From NCBI GenBank assembly GCA_013399895.1, contig VXBA01001173.1, forward strand, positions 557,592 to 621,591: DNA of 64,000 bases, written 5' to 3'. The notes under the pieces were generated by a model, which worked only from the letters and a program-made list of their open reading frames with translations, searched no databases and was not told where the DNA came from. The stretch is from Serilophus lunatus. Its lineage: Eukaryota > Chordata > Aves > Passeriformes > Eurylaimidae. Positions 40,301-51,735 of this stretch are shown here, in pieces; positions within the stretch are counted from its first letter, which is position 1; each line of letters begins with the position of its first letter. Made by a program: the position numbers and the translations under genes.

Positions 40301-42661
40301 ACAAAGTACACACTTCCAAGGAGGATTAAACTTTGGTTTTGGAGATGCATTCATGCAAGTAAAAGGAAGCACATAGGTTTTCCTAATGTGTTTTGTTGGA
40401 GTTTTTTAAGAGCAAACAAAAGAAATACATGGGCATAAGTGGAAATACTTGAAAATGAAAATTTCATGGAGAAAATTCTTGAAAGAAGAGGAGAAACTCA
40501 CCTAAAATACTTCTAAAACCCTATACAATTGCAATCTGTTCCTTTAGATATGTTTCTCCACCCAACTTAATCAACTTGTTCCAACTTACCTTGAATGTGG
40601 AACAGCTGTTGCTCATAACATCAGTAATATCCAAAAAACACATGATAATCTATTCACAGAAACCACAAGGCAGCAGCAAACATTTTTTAAACATTTTTTA
40701 AGATTTTATAATGGTAACAATCAGTGATGCAACTAGACTAGTGAGCAAACTGTTGTGCACTCTAACTAACATAGCAAAGCCTATATTTTGAAGTGTGTTT
40801 GGACTGTATGATTAAGATTAGCCAAATTTCAGCACAAACAAAAGTGATGAAGGGTTGATTTTTTTCAATATCTTTGTTAATTTTAACCAGGATTTGTAGC
40901 AAACTAATTATTCTGTCTGCTAAAACTCCAGACTAGAATACCCATTTTATATTTACTGTGATGTTCCAACGTGTAGTAATATCACTTTCCTTCTTGACTC
41001 AGAACTTCTTCCCATAACCTAAATTAGTTCTGTCCCAGTGATGTGTACTGCTCCACTATTTTTCTGAAAAGAAACAACTACTTAAACTTTTTTTCCCACT
41101 TTCCATTATTAAGGTGATATCAGTATAACACATAGGCTTTATTATTTTTCCTCTTGTGCAGGCATTTTCATGATATGGGGCATGATTTCAATCAAAAGGA
41201 TAACAACTGCAGTAGAATGAGACCCAATTAATCTGAATCACGCAATGCCATCACTCAACATTAATCCCATTTAGCTAATTCTGTGAGTCCAAAGGAAAAT
41301 GTCTGCCTGCAACTGGCTGAGTGGGCAAGTGAGTTAAACTACATGGGTGTGTTTTTCTTTATGAGTATTACATGGGTTACAAATACATCTAAGTAGATAA
41401 TATCTCCAGCGTCTTTTCAAGCAACAACAGGTAATGGCATTATAAAAGGGAAACACATGTAAAGAGACTGTTCCAAGATACATCATTTGGCAGCCACAAC
41501 CTCTTATGACCAAGAAGAGAAGCTTAAGGTTATTAACAAGGTGGGTCTGATGTAACCTGACATGAGGTATAGTGGAAAAAATTGCTGAGATAAGATACAA
41601 TAGGTTCTATTATACCCATAAAAATTGTTCAGAAAGGACATTGTTTAAGAAGAATTAATTAATGATAATGTGCAATCCCTCTGTAGGGACTCAGAAGGAG
41701 TCCAAAATTCAAGGATAGTATCACTGTATAAAGTAGAGGGGAAGGAAGGACTATTACTTCAGAAAATTTATTAAAAGCTTGATAGTAATGATTATGCACA
41801 ACATGGGGATAAAATGGCTGAACCTCAACAGCACTAAAAAGAAATTTTCTATACTTGGAGAGTTTTATTTGATCTCCAGAAGGTATAGGATATCACTTTA
41901 TTTGTTCATGTAGGTCATTACATTACAGAGTGGTAAAATTATAGTGTTTGAGAAGTACCAAGCAACTAAGCCAAACACAAACAGAAAGTAAGATGCCTGT
42001 AATGCAATGACAAGACATCCTTTCTTTCCTATTCTCCTCTGCCTCCTTGCAGCCACATTTTTATGATTTATTTTATGTTCCTCTTGAGATGTTACTTTGT
42101 TGTAGTATGTATCTGGGAGTCCTTTAAAATGTATTTATTACAATGAGTGATTTTAATAGCTTTGAAAAAGTAGCTATTAATGATATGCTTAAAATCTTGT
42201 CATTATTAAAGCTAGTGTGACTTTCGTCTCTTCTTCAGAGAAGCCAAGATTTCAGTAAACAGAAAGTCATGGAGTGTTTCCTGCAAAGGACTTAGTATTT
42301 TCAAATGACAAATCAATTACAAATCACACACATAAACTGGTTTGTACACTGGCTTTGAATAGTACACTATGAAAAATAAATAGAATTGTATTTTAGGCAC
42401 CATACCCCGTGAGAGGCAGCCTACAACCTTCCAGACCCATTAAGAGCACTAGCAACCATTTCAGTTTTGAAAATCCTTGAACTTCTACAAATTCTCCCCA
42501 GCACAGCCAAATACTGCCTTTTTCAATAGTAGTTCCTTGTAGAAGTAGACTGCACCTGAACTCTTGTTCACATTATGAGACAGTGTGTCTATTACCTAGG
42601 AAAGAAGCAATGAGTTCACTGTTCCTCTCTTCTGTATTCCTGCAAGATCTCGCCTCAACAG
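31324..42661. other. Noncoding AT-rich sequence
   Basis: About 11 kb with no gene, RNA or element I can name. It includes minor local duplications (a 14-base ATCTATTCCAATAT repeated 26 bases apart near 31852-31892; AACATTTTTTAA repeated near 40680-40700), a G-rich run at 32926-32940 and A-rich runs near 36879-36903. Open frames such as 35831-36100 lack recognisable domains. Confidence 0.6.
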
Positions 42662-42770
42662 TGTTTAAGGGGTAAAAACTTTAGGTTTAGTTTTATAGAA
42701 AAACTTCTGTTTAAGAAGCATAAGAGTTAATTAGATAGTGTTTATCTGAGCAAGCAAGGCATTTACTGTA

Positions 42771-42911
42771 TGTAACCACAGTTGCTTAGGCCTTCATTGT
42801 GTTTAAGGAACTAGGGCATCTCCCCCAGATTTATGCTTGGGTCTGTATTGTGTGTAACCACAGATGCTTAAGCCCCCCATTGTGTTTAAGGAACCAGAAC
42901 ATCTTCCCCAG
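42771..42911 (+). repeat. Imperfect tandem duplication in LTR U3, 82-base period
   Basis: Copy one (42771-42828) and copy two (42853-42911) both start TGTAACCACAG and share CATTGTGTTTAAGGAAC and the ending CCCCAG. They differ at roughly eight positions. The spacer between the copies is unrelated. Confidence 0.85.
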
Positions 42912-43113
42912 GAGCAGGCTGACCGTAATGCAGAAGAAGGAAGTTGGCATCAAAAACAAGCTTGGGTCAGGAAGGTCATCCTGAGGAAGATGTCTTACTT
43001 CAGCTTCAGAAGACCACCAGATGACCACCAGAGGGTGGATCCTGGGTGGACCATGGGCAGATTTTGGGGTGGACTCTGGGTGGAGATGGGGAGGAGACTA
43101 AATCATTTTCTAA

Positions 43114-43122
43114 TATATAAAG
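43114..43122 (+). promoter_or_regulatory. TATA box of the LTR promoter
   Basis: TATATAAAG, 66 bases before the AATAAA of the same LTR, which is the expected spacing for an LTR with a short R region. Confidence 0.6.
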
Positions 43123-43187
43123 AGTTGTTTAAACGGCAGCCAGTGGGCATGCTAGGAGGAAAAATCCCCGTGTCCCACGAGGTCTCT

Positions 43188-43193
43188 AATAAA
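43188..43193 (+). promoter_or_regulatory. LTR polyadenylation signal AATAAA
   Basis: AATAAA followed by ACATATCTGC and a GT-rich tail (TTTTGGGGTCTGTTCTG), as expected for a functional-type LTR polyadenylation region. Confidence 0.65.
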
Positions 43194-43243
43194 ACATATC
43201 TGCTTCAACACTCTTCAGAGTTTTGGGGTCTGTTCTGTAATCA

Positions 43244-44682
43244 ATAGTCTCCTTTTTTTTCCCCTCTGAAACTGTTTTTGTTTAGCAAAAGTTAACACCA
43301 TCTTATATTTTAGACATCTCTATCTAAAACATGCAAAAAATGGAAGCTGACTGTTAAATTATCATTAAAAAAGTCAGCCTAAAACAGTCTATAAAATACA
43401 AAAGAACATACTTTGAAACTCTTGCTTTAATTAGAAAATTAAAACAAAGTCTATTTGCAGAAAATAATTCTAGCTATAAACATATTCTGCTAACTCTGTC
43501 TTCTACACATAGTTTTTAATACCTAATCTAGCTATATCCTAAGTTGTTTTAAATGCACAAGAAAAACAAAATAATTCATCAAAAAGGAACCATGCAGAGT
43601 TATGCACAAACATCCAAGCTTTCTGTGTTTGAATTTAAAACAACATTATCCTATTTATCACAATTTTGTAAATTATCCAATTCACACAGGAGCTTAATAG
43701 AAAAGGTTAGGTGAATATTTATTTGACATATAAATAGTTGTTCCACCCCTACGGAGATGACAGTTTGCATTTCAGAACAGTGGATCAATATCATAAATAC
43801 ACAATAGCAATGGGAAGAAGCCACGGACTGAAACTTGAAGAACTCTAATAGGTCGAAAAAATGTTATTTGAATAGTTTTCTGTAAGTACTTATAACACGT
43901 GTTAAGATCAACCTTAGGAAAATAATTTTCTTGGATTTTATTACATCTTCCTTATACTTACTGTAAAATAAATTTCTCACAGATTTTATGACTTCCATTG
44001 AGCTTTCATTAGATATGAAGGACAGACACTTTACTTCCACCTTTTGTCTTTTGATGAAGTGAATACTAGGAGTCCACAACACACAAGTACTTCTACTCTC
44101 TCTTGGCTTCTTAGTCACTTAGAAGGCAAATTAAAGGTTCCTATGTTTATCTTAAAAGTTATGAAGCAATTGGCAATTAAAGAACTCCTAATTTGTGTTC
44201 TTTCCTTTAGAATTATGGGCAGCTATTGTCATTCCAAAAAGAAATGCCAGCTTCCAGATCAAAGTCTAAGTTTCCCCCCGTGATGCTTTTGACTTTTAGC
44301 AACAGAGTATTTTCAACAGGAACACTCAGTTCCAGCAAGTTATTCCTGCAACTGAGAAATTGGAACCTAACACTAACCTACTTCTGTTCATGCTTACAGA
44401 AATATAATATTTTAAATCTGAGTGTAAAAACATAACTGGATGGGCAAAAGAGAGAGGAAAAATAAATATTCAGTAGAACTAATGCTAAACACAAGCATTC
44501 TCATGAGGGCAATCACGTGTAAGACCAGACACTGAAACCAGATACCATGGTCTGGCTATTGTAATATATCTTTATGATAACCTTTGCAGCTGGGATTTTT
44601 AAACTATTCCAGAAAAAAAATTACCTCATACTTTCATGACTTTCAGAGAGTAAGCAGTGCAGCAGAGTTCATCACAATAAGA
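43244..44682. other. Noncoding AT-rich sequence
   Basis: No gene or repeat recognised. The sequence is CpG-poor up to about 44680, where base composition changes abruptly. Confidence 0.55.
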
Positions 44683-44976
44683 AGTGGGGCCGGTTCTCTG
44701 TCCCTCAGACACTGTCGGGGGCCGGACTATAGTTTGGAAAGAAATGAACGAATTCCTACGCACACCGCACATATTTTATTTAAAGTAGTGCACAAAAAAC
44801 AGGAAAAAGAGTGCAATATTTAAAATGAAGAACAGTTGCGACCAACAAAACCAAATAATATTTCAGTGTGAGCTACGGGCCTGCTTTTAGCCAGTGAGGG
44901 GGTCAGCGTCAGGCTCCCCGTTCGTCCCCGCCAGCCGCAGCCCGGGGCCAGCCCCGCACTCCGCCCGCCCGCCCCG
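44683..44976. other. CpG-dense segment of unknown origin, truncated by an assembly gap
   Basis: About 19 CpG dinucleotides occur in under 300 bases, against almost none in neighbouring sequence. The first half mixes CpG with AT-rich stretches (GGGGGCCGGACTATAGTTTG, then an AT-rich part around 44775-44865). The last 60 bases are almost pure G/C (CCGCCCGCCCGCCCCG) and run into the gap. The style reminds me of a non-autonomous hAT-type DNA transposon, but that is an impression only. A CpG-island promoter or a misplaced/contaminant contig end are the alternatives. No start codon or splice-site arrangement supports an exon. The left edge could be as early as about 44640. Confidence 0.5.
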
Positions 44977-45078
44977 NNNNNNNNNNNNNNNNNNNNNNNN
45001 NNNNNNNNNNNNNNNNNNNNNNNNNNNNNNNNNNNNNNNNNNNNNNNNNNNNNNNNNNNNNNNNNNNNNNNNNNNNNN
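44977..45078. other. Assembly gap (102 N)
   Basis: Run of N directly after a GC-rich edge, typical of sequencing dropout in GC-rich DNA. The real length is unknown. Open frames drawn across it are not meaningful. Confidence 0.98.
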
Positions 45079-47087
45079 ACTCATAAGATTTTACTTACCC
45101 TAAAGAGATTTGATAATACAGTATAAAAATATATTATGTTTAAAAAATATATAGTCTCTTTGTCTGCTGTTCTCCTCTATGGCAGCTATTCCTCAGTTGT
45201 GCATGGGAAAGAATCAGAATATCCATAGAGTATAATCAGAGCCGCACACATTTCAAGAATTTCATAGCACCTAGGACACATCAGAATTATAAAAAAGAAA
45301 AACACAAAAAGGTGTGATATGCATGTCCCCATAGACACAATTAAAGAATTTAATATTATTATTGCTAAACTGTTTCGAAGTTAACTCATTTTTTTCCTCT
45401 ACAGGATAGCTTGAAGTCATACAAAGAAGGCATCTTTGAGGTTCAAAATTATACTTCTGCCTAATGTTACACTATGTGATGCAGCAAACTAATTTTGTCC
45501 ACAGTAGCTTACATGTCTCTGTGTCACATTGCACTTCAAAGTATGGATATAACCATCATTTTACACTGAAGCAACTACTAGAATTAGCTAAAGCATACAT
45601 GTGCTTGCTCAGATAGTTTTGCTGCACTACTGTACATTAATGGATCAACTTACTCAGAATATAATGTATTCCCTATTATGCAGAGGAAATAATTTCTTTT
45701 TTTAAGTGAGGACATTTTTGAAAATGTATATGACAAACACCCAAGCTTCACAGATAAAATAAATGCATTGTAGCAACCCAGCATAGGACTATAACAGATC
45801 TGTCAAGCACAGAAACATAAAACTCCACAGGGTGATACGGAGCAGTTTTCTTAAAATCCTCAGGAAAAAAAATTAGGGTGTAGACCACCTTTCCATTTTT
45901 AGCCTTTTCATAGTTCCCAACAAGTACTCAAAAATGTGCAAGGTTACCTACAAATTTGTATGTTTATACAAAAATTTTCTGGAAAAAATAACTCAATTGA
46001 GCTACAGGATTATTATTCTCTTCACTTCTGGTACACAGGAAAAGCATTGTTTTAATAGACATTTTTAAAATTCAGTTTATTAATTGTTACTTATCCACAT
46101 TAGAAAATAATAACTTCCATCTTTGATTAGGATCATCATAGAGAGGCACCATAATCATAAACTTGTAAGTTATTTCACTCCTGGGTACTGAAGACAGGGT
46201 ATAATATATTTAAAGAAATGCACAGAGTAAAACATACAGATATAGAAAACAATTTTGACCAAGTAGCAATGGATATTGCATGACTTTTGAAGACTGACAG
46301 CACCACTATCATTAAAATGGAAGCCGGATATTTCCCCTCCTAGCTGTTTAATTCTGTTTAAATTTTTCATGAGCCTGAGTTGCACAATGTGCTCAGTAGA
46401 ACAATTTACCATCAATATCAGACCATAAGCCAACTCAGAAGAGACAGTTTCTTATATTAGTTAACTCCGATCATCCTAATATTTTACAGGAAATTTCAGT
46501 TTTTAAAAAGAAATGCTCAATCAAAATATTCATTCCATTAGGCTAAGCATTTCTATACCAAGGCAGCATGTAACCTTGAAGCAAAAAAATAAAAATCAAA
46601 ATAATTAAGCATTTTCTGTTTCCAGAATGCCAGAATTTGCTTTTAGTTTATTCAGGAAAAAAAAAAAAAAAAAAAAAAAAAACTACATTTTACATTGAGT
46701 GATTCTCTACACAGAACATCTAAGACCAACAGAAATGCTTTATCTATTCAGATCAAAGGTTCAGAGCCTAGGACTCTGCCTTCAACAGCAACTGTAGAAT
46801 TTTCCACTCTAGAAAACACAAGCATCTGGTTACTACCTGCAGTCTATTTTCCTCATACTCCTATATCACCAAAGGCCATCATGTTATGAGTGTTAGAAGA
46901 CTGCCCTTAACCTGTATCTTCAGAACCTCTTTATGGAGCTTTTGTTCATTAATTTTTGTTGCCACTTTTTGTCCTAAATTGCATTCATCTTTCTAGACAT
47001 TCTCCTCCCAGTTTGAGCAAATGCTCCTACTTAACAATATGGGGTGACATAGTGAACAGCACTATATGATCCACCTTACGCACCACC
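45079..47087. other. Noncoding AT-rich sequence
   Basis: Right of the gap the sequence is ordinary AT-rich, CpG-poor DNA, so the CpG-rich segment ends inside the gap. It contains a 26-base A run at 46657-46682. Nothing else is recognised. Confidence 0.6.
46657..46682. repeat. Poly-A run, 26 bases
   Basis: Longest homopolymer in the window. The nearest upstream AATAAA-like sequence is about 70 bases away, further than usual for a retrocopy tail. No source transcript is recognised. Confidence 0.85.
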
Positions 47088-47340
47088 ATAAAGATTTTGT
47101 AAATCTTAATCATGTGCTTTCTTAGTTTTCTACTATTCAAACTGAAGCTCTAACATTTTTAGTCACTGCCCATAAACAAGCCTCCCTCTTCCTCTGATCA
47201 TTTCAGCTGCTTTTGTCTGCTCCTTCTCTATTCGTTCTTCCTTGAGATGAAGAAATCAGAACGTCTAGAAATATTGCAACAGTGGGTTTACCAAGGCTTT
47301 ATGCAACATCCCGACCTACCAGATTTCTCATGTTAAAAAA
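47088..47340 (-). mobile_element. Old CR1/L3-type LINE relic, 3' part
   Basis: The plus-strand text follows the antisense of the old amniote CR1/L3-like 3' region in order: TTTGTAAATCTTAATCATG, then a TTTCTTAG-TTTTCTA block, CTCTGATCATTTCAGCTGC, a CTTCCTTGAGATGAAGAAAT block, and ACCAAGGCTTTATGCAAC. Each block differs from what I remember of the family at many positions, as expected for an ancient insertion. No reading frame survives. Edges are approximate, and a search with a sensitive profile would likely extend them. Confidence 0.6.
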
Positions 47341-50300
47341 CAAATTAATAAAAGGCAGTTTGAAGCTTCTTGAATATCCTGAAAACATGGAATAGCTAAA
47401 AAGCTAGATTTCTTCAGCATGAGCTCTGTTGGTTCTGTGCTTTTATACCACAAAAATTTTTGCCCCTAAAGCACAGTGTAGTCAAGATTCAAACAAACTT
47501 AAGACTAAGATTTACAGCATGGAAAACAAAAAATAAAGCACTTTACCCTAAAAAAAAGAAGATTGACTTCTAATTATGATTTTTGTCAGTGAGCATAACA
47601 TGCTAATGACAACTGAGAAGCACGAGCTAAGCTATGTGAATTAATGAACTTTGTGAAAAGAAGCTGTATTTCACTTAACAGGAAGCGTTCATTTCCCCTT
47701 GATCAAATCTGCAACTAAAAGCGGAACCCTAAGGAAACAATTAACACTGCCTCATTCTGACACTTAAAAAGGTATTTGTGATTGCATATCCCCCTGCCTG
47801 CAAGACAACTAACACCCTATGCAACAATTATGAACAGTGAGAACAGAATATTGGGTTTTGGCATATTGGTTTTGCACTTAATTCTTTGGCACTTCAGGAA
47901 ATTCAGTACTCTGAAAATTATATTTGGCTCAGAGAACACCATACAAAAGGTTTTCATTTTAATTTTATGATTCATACTTCAGCTTCATGCTCTCTCTGAC
48001 TCATTGTTTAAATTCTACAACTGAAGAACTGTAAGATAGTTACTGCTTCTAAATTCCTCTAACATTTTTATGGCAGCTCCAGTCAGCTGGCTTATTTTTT
48101 AATCTCTTCAAGAACAGATTTAAGACTTTTCTTTTTGCATCAAGATAATAGGAGGAGATAAAAAATATATATGCTTTCATTCTCTGTTTTTTCACATTTC
48201 AGGAATAATAAAATACAATATTAATTCTTCCTGAGTTTATCACTTACAGATTCACATTATAAACTTCCTTACAGCTTTCTGCAAAGGACTATGTCTTATA
48301 CAAGAAAACAGTAATTACAGATTTTCTACAGATTATTCAGGTATGTAATTTCCAAGAAATATTGCACTGAGACACATTTAAATGGGTTTAAAATGGGTTT
48401 TTTTACTTCTGTCAGGTAGTGATTTACTACTAGGCTGTCCATCAGATCCTGATCTAGTGACAACCAAATCTAACATTAGTTTCCATTTATTTTTATAGGC
48501 ATGTATACAAAGGAATACAGTTACTAAAAATATAAACCCTCATATATTTTTCAAATGTTAAGTATTTAATATGTTTGAAATTAAGTTTGGTTAGTCTATT
48601 GGAATTTGCAAAGAATAGTACTGGAGAAGGGAGCATTTGTTTACACTTTTCATTAGCAAAACCTTTAAGAGCTGAATTCACCAGTCACCAGAATTCAATG
48701 CTTAGTCTGCATCTGTCCAATAATACTAAATAGCTATTGGAGTTCTCAAGCAATTTCTGTTCATGTCAGCTCTGCAAGCTACAGGGTTCAAAATCGGTGA
48801 AAAGTGGTCTGGCCTCTCAGTAACTTTTGGATCTCCAACTCTCCTGACACTGGACATCCTCTTGGTTTTTTATCAACATAAATCCCCTGGTGGTGCTTTC
48901 TAGCCACAATCCAGTAAAACATTTCCATACTGCAGCAAAATACCTATTAAAAAAACCCCCGTTCCTACTAAAACACAAGAATTCCCATCCTATATTCTGA
49001 ATAGTATACACTTAGTAAGTTTCTTAGACTATACAATATTGAAGTTAAAAAGGCTTTATGTATTTTTTCGCCTGCCAAAACTTCCTAGTGCTACTGTTTT
49101 ATGGTCAAATGATACTAAGAACAGGTCTTTTCACATTGTGAAAAGAGACAGAAAAGATAAAAATACCAAAAGTTGCCTGAATATTTTTTAATTGTGACTG
49201 AAAACTGAAGCCAGATAAAATTTGAAGAGACACAGTACTCATTTCCCTTTTACATCGATCAATTGTAACTTAAAAAGAGTTTTTAAATATCTTGTCTTGT
49301 AAGTTATACTCAACACAATTATACTTTGCATGTGGCTCTTTCTCACTAGCCCGCTGCTTACCTATTAAAGCCCTCATCCTCATGATGAATCACAATTGGC
49401 CAAAACAGTAATATAAATGCAATATATGTCCTATCCTCCCTCTTTATGATTAATTCTACTAGTGGTACAAATTTGCATGAATGAATGTCAGTGTGTTTTC
49501 TGCCCTGAACATTTCCTGCTGGCTTCAATTCAGCCCTGCTGACATTTATTACAAATAATAGCTAAATATTCTTGATTTAATGGCTGTGGTGGCCCCACGT
49601 CTGAAGGTGATGTCTGTAATAAAAGCAGACAAGACAAGCTTATAAAAAATACTAATCAGATTGTGTTTGCACACATAATGGAGAGGCCTCACAGACATAC
49701 CAGCAAAATGGAATGAGAGCTTTTAAAATGCAGCTGCTCAAAGTCAAGAGTTCAAGAACATATCACCTGCATTATTTTTTGTCCCTTTCCATTCTTTTAC
49801 TACCTCTCTAAAACACCTGTGACAACAGTAAGATCATAGGCAAAAGGGTCAAATTTTCAGGTTTGACCCTCTTTAAATAAATAACAGTGAATACCATAAA
49901 TCACAGGGTAACCACACCTTCTGTCATTTTTCTACAAGAAAAGAATGAGGAATTAGAGGAACTTGTCACCATTGAGTCAGACCCACATCTTTAAAGTAAT
50001 GCTTATCTTAGGCTAATATAAATCATGTTAAAAACCTCAATTTCTACCCATCATGTCCCCCAAATGCAAAAATGTTCTAGTTTCTAGGCAGCAAAAAAAA
50101 ATAAGTTGCCCAGCAGAAGTACAGAGCAGATGAGAAAACAGTAGCTGAAAAAGTTTTGCAAGATGTACATATATACATCCTGGAATGATTGAAGAAAATA
50201 CACAAAAAAGGATATTATACAGGTTTACTGCTGCACTCACAGACAAAGAATTTTCTCTTTGATCTATGAACGAACAGCTACAGTGGCCCAGGGATGACAA

Positions 50301-50439
50301 AGGCTAACAGAGACACTTCAGGTTTTAATCAAGCAGCAATACCACCTTCTCCAGAATATTCTAGAAAGGATACTACAGAATCCAAATTAAAATAAGTCAT
50401 ACTAATCATGTTGTTTAGAGGTGTCTCATAGCACTCTAT
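47341..50439. other. Noncoding sequence; possible conserved element near 49440-49770
   Basis: No gene or transposable element recognised. The part around 49440-49770 has a balanced, non-repetitive composition unlike the surrounding A/T runs, and reads like a conserved noncoding element. This cannot be tested without alignment. Confidence 0.5.
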
Positions 50440-51735
50440 CCTTTGCTTTCACTTAATATTGCCACCATGCATATGGTTGAAGGACTAGCTTTCTTCATCA
50501 CCTTCCCAAGCACTCAAGGAGAGGCTGATTGATCTGTAGTTTCTCAGATGCTTATTCTTACCCATCTTGAAGACAAGAGTAACACTTTTTGTATCCCAAT
50601 CTTCAGAAGCATCTCCTTAATGCCATGACCTTTCAAAGATAATCAAGATTGGCTTTGCAATAACATCAGACATTTCCCTCAGTACTTCTTGGTGCAAAAT
50701 ATCGGACCTCATGGACTTATATACGGCTGTTTCTCTAAGTGTTCCCTTACCTGGTCGTCCTCCGCTGCAAAGAAGTCTTCCATGCTCCAGACTTTCCCTT
50801 TTTCTCAGGGGCCTGAGATTCCAGAAGGCTGATCTTATCCGTAAGGAAGGAGACAGAGAAAGTATTCAGAACTTTATCTTTTCTCTATGTTCTTTGTCAC
50901 CAGTATCCCTGTCCTACTCAAAGTGGGCATCTGCTTTTCTTACTGTTTCTTTGCTTGACTGCCTACTTGCCAGGATGGAAATTTTTTGATCTTGGAGAAG
51001 GTGATCCTTGATAATCGGCCCACTCTTTTGGACTTTCATGCTCTCCAGGGACATATCCCATGGGATTCTTTCAAGCAGATCCCTCAAGAGGTCAAAGTCT
51101 GTTCTGAAACACAGCACTGTGGATTAGCTTTTTGTCCCGCTTCCCCCTTTTAGGATCATTAACCCACAACCTTACTGTCACTGCAGCCAAGGCTGTCCCG
51201 GACTTTCACACCCATGATCAATTCTTCCTTGCTTGTAAGTAGCAGGTCCAGCAGAGCACCCTGCTTTCTTGGCTCCTCAATCACCCACCATCCACACGCT
51301 CTTTAACCCTACAAGATTGCTTGAACCTCTCTGTGTTGTCCCACCAACAGATATCAGGGTGGCTGAAGTCCCCCATAATGACCAGGGCCTGGAATTGTGT
51401 TGTTTATTCCAGTTACCTAAAGAAGGCCTCAGCTACTACTTTTTCCTGCTCAGGAGATCTATAGGAGATACGCACTGCAACATCATCCATGCTGGTCCAC
51501 CTGCTGATCTTCATCCACAAGCTCTCAGCTAAGCCCTTACCCATCCATGGATAGCGTTCCATGCAACCCAGCTGCTCTCTCGTATAAAGGGCAATGCAAT
51601 CTCTTCTACTTCCTATTCTTATTCCTAAGGAGCCTGTATCCAACTACCACTCTTGAGCCAACAACTCTCTCTTTCTTCTAGAGCTACATGAGTGATACTC
51701 CTTAACCGTCTTAATGAGAATGCTCTTTCCTACTA
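50440..51735 (-). mobile_element. CR1 LINE fragment, endonuclease plus start of reverse transcriptase
   Basis: On the minus strand this follows CR1 ORF2 in order. The endonuclease C-terminal half (about 51643-51340) includes a LYTREQLGCME peptide, SYRSPEQEKV and the motif MGDFSHPDICWW near 51370. Next is the linker (51117-50914) with FDLLRDLLERIPWD and IIKDHLLQDQKISI. Then comes the start of RT, with a VFTDKISLLE-like peptide near 50850 and a NYRSISLSL motif near 50540. CR1 ORF2 uses these domains to nick the target and reverse-transcribe its RNA. Frameshifts and stops break the frame between the pieces (for example around 51280), and a section before the RT start seems deleted. The copy stops before the RT core and lacks the 3' tail that CR1 insertions normally keep. 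Both edges are approximate. Confidence 0.88.

Larger units (their letters stand above)
42662..43243 (+). mobile_element. Solo LTR of an avian ERV with a duplicated upstream block
   Basis: The segment has LTR architecture on the plus strand. An upstream part of about 450 bases is followed by a TATA box at 43114-43122 (TATATAAAG), a polyadenylation signal AATAAA at 43188-43193, and a short U5-like tail ending GGGGTCTGTTCTGTAATCA at 43243. The start at TGTTTAAGGGG (42662) is tentative. Hexamers next to the proposed ends (CAACAG and CAATAG) differ at one base, and using them as a target duplication would require a non-CA 3' end. No primer-binding site or internal sequence follows. Inside the upstream part, a block of about 59 bases is present twice (42771-42828 and 42853-42911), resembling the enhancer duplications known in retroviral U3 regions. 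The open frame 42864-43247 is incidental. ERV class is not determined. Confidence 0.7.

Noticed and set aside
42864..43247. 127-codon open frame as a possible gene
   Set aside because: It lies inside the LTR at 42662-43243 and crosses its TATA box and polyadenylation signal.
44887..45103. Open frames drawn across the N run
   Set aside because: They consist largely of unknown residues created by the gap and carry no coding evidence.
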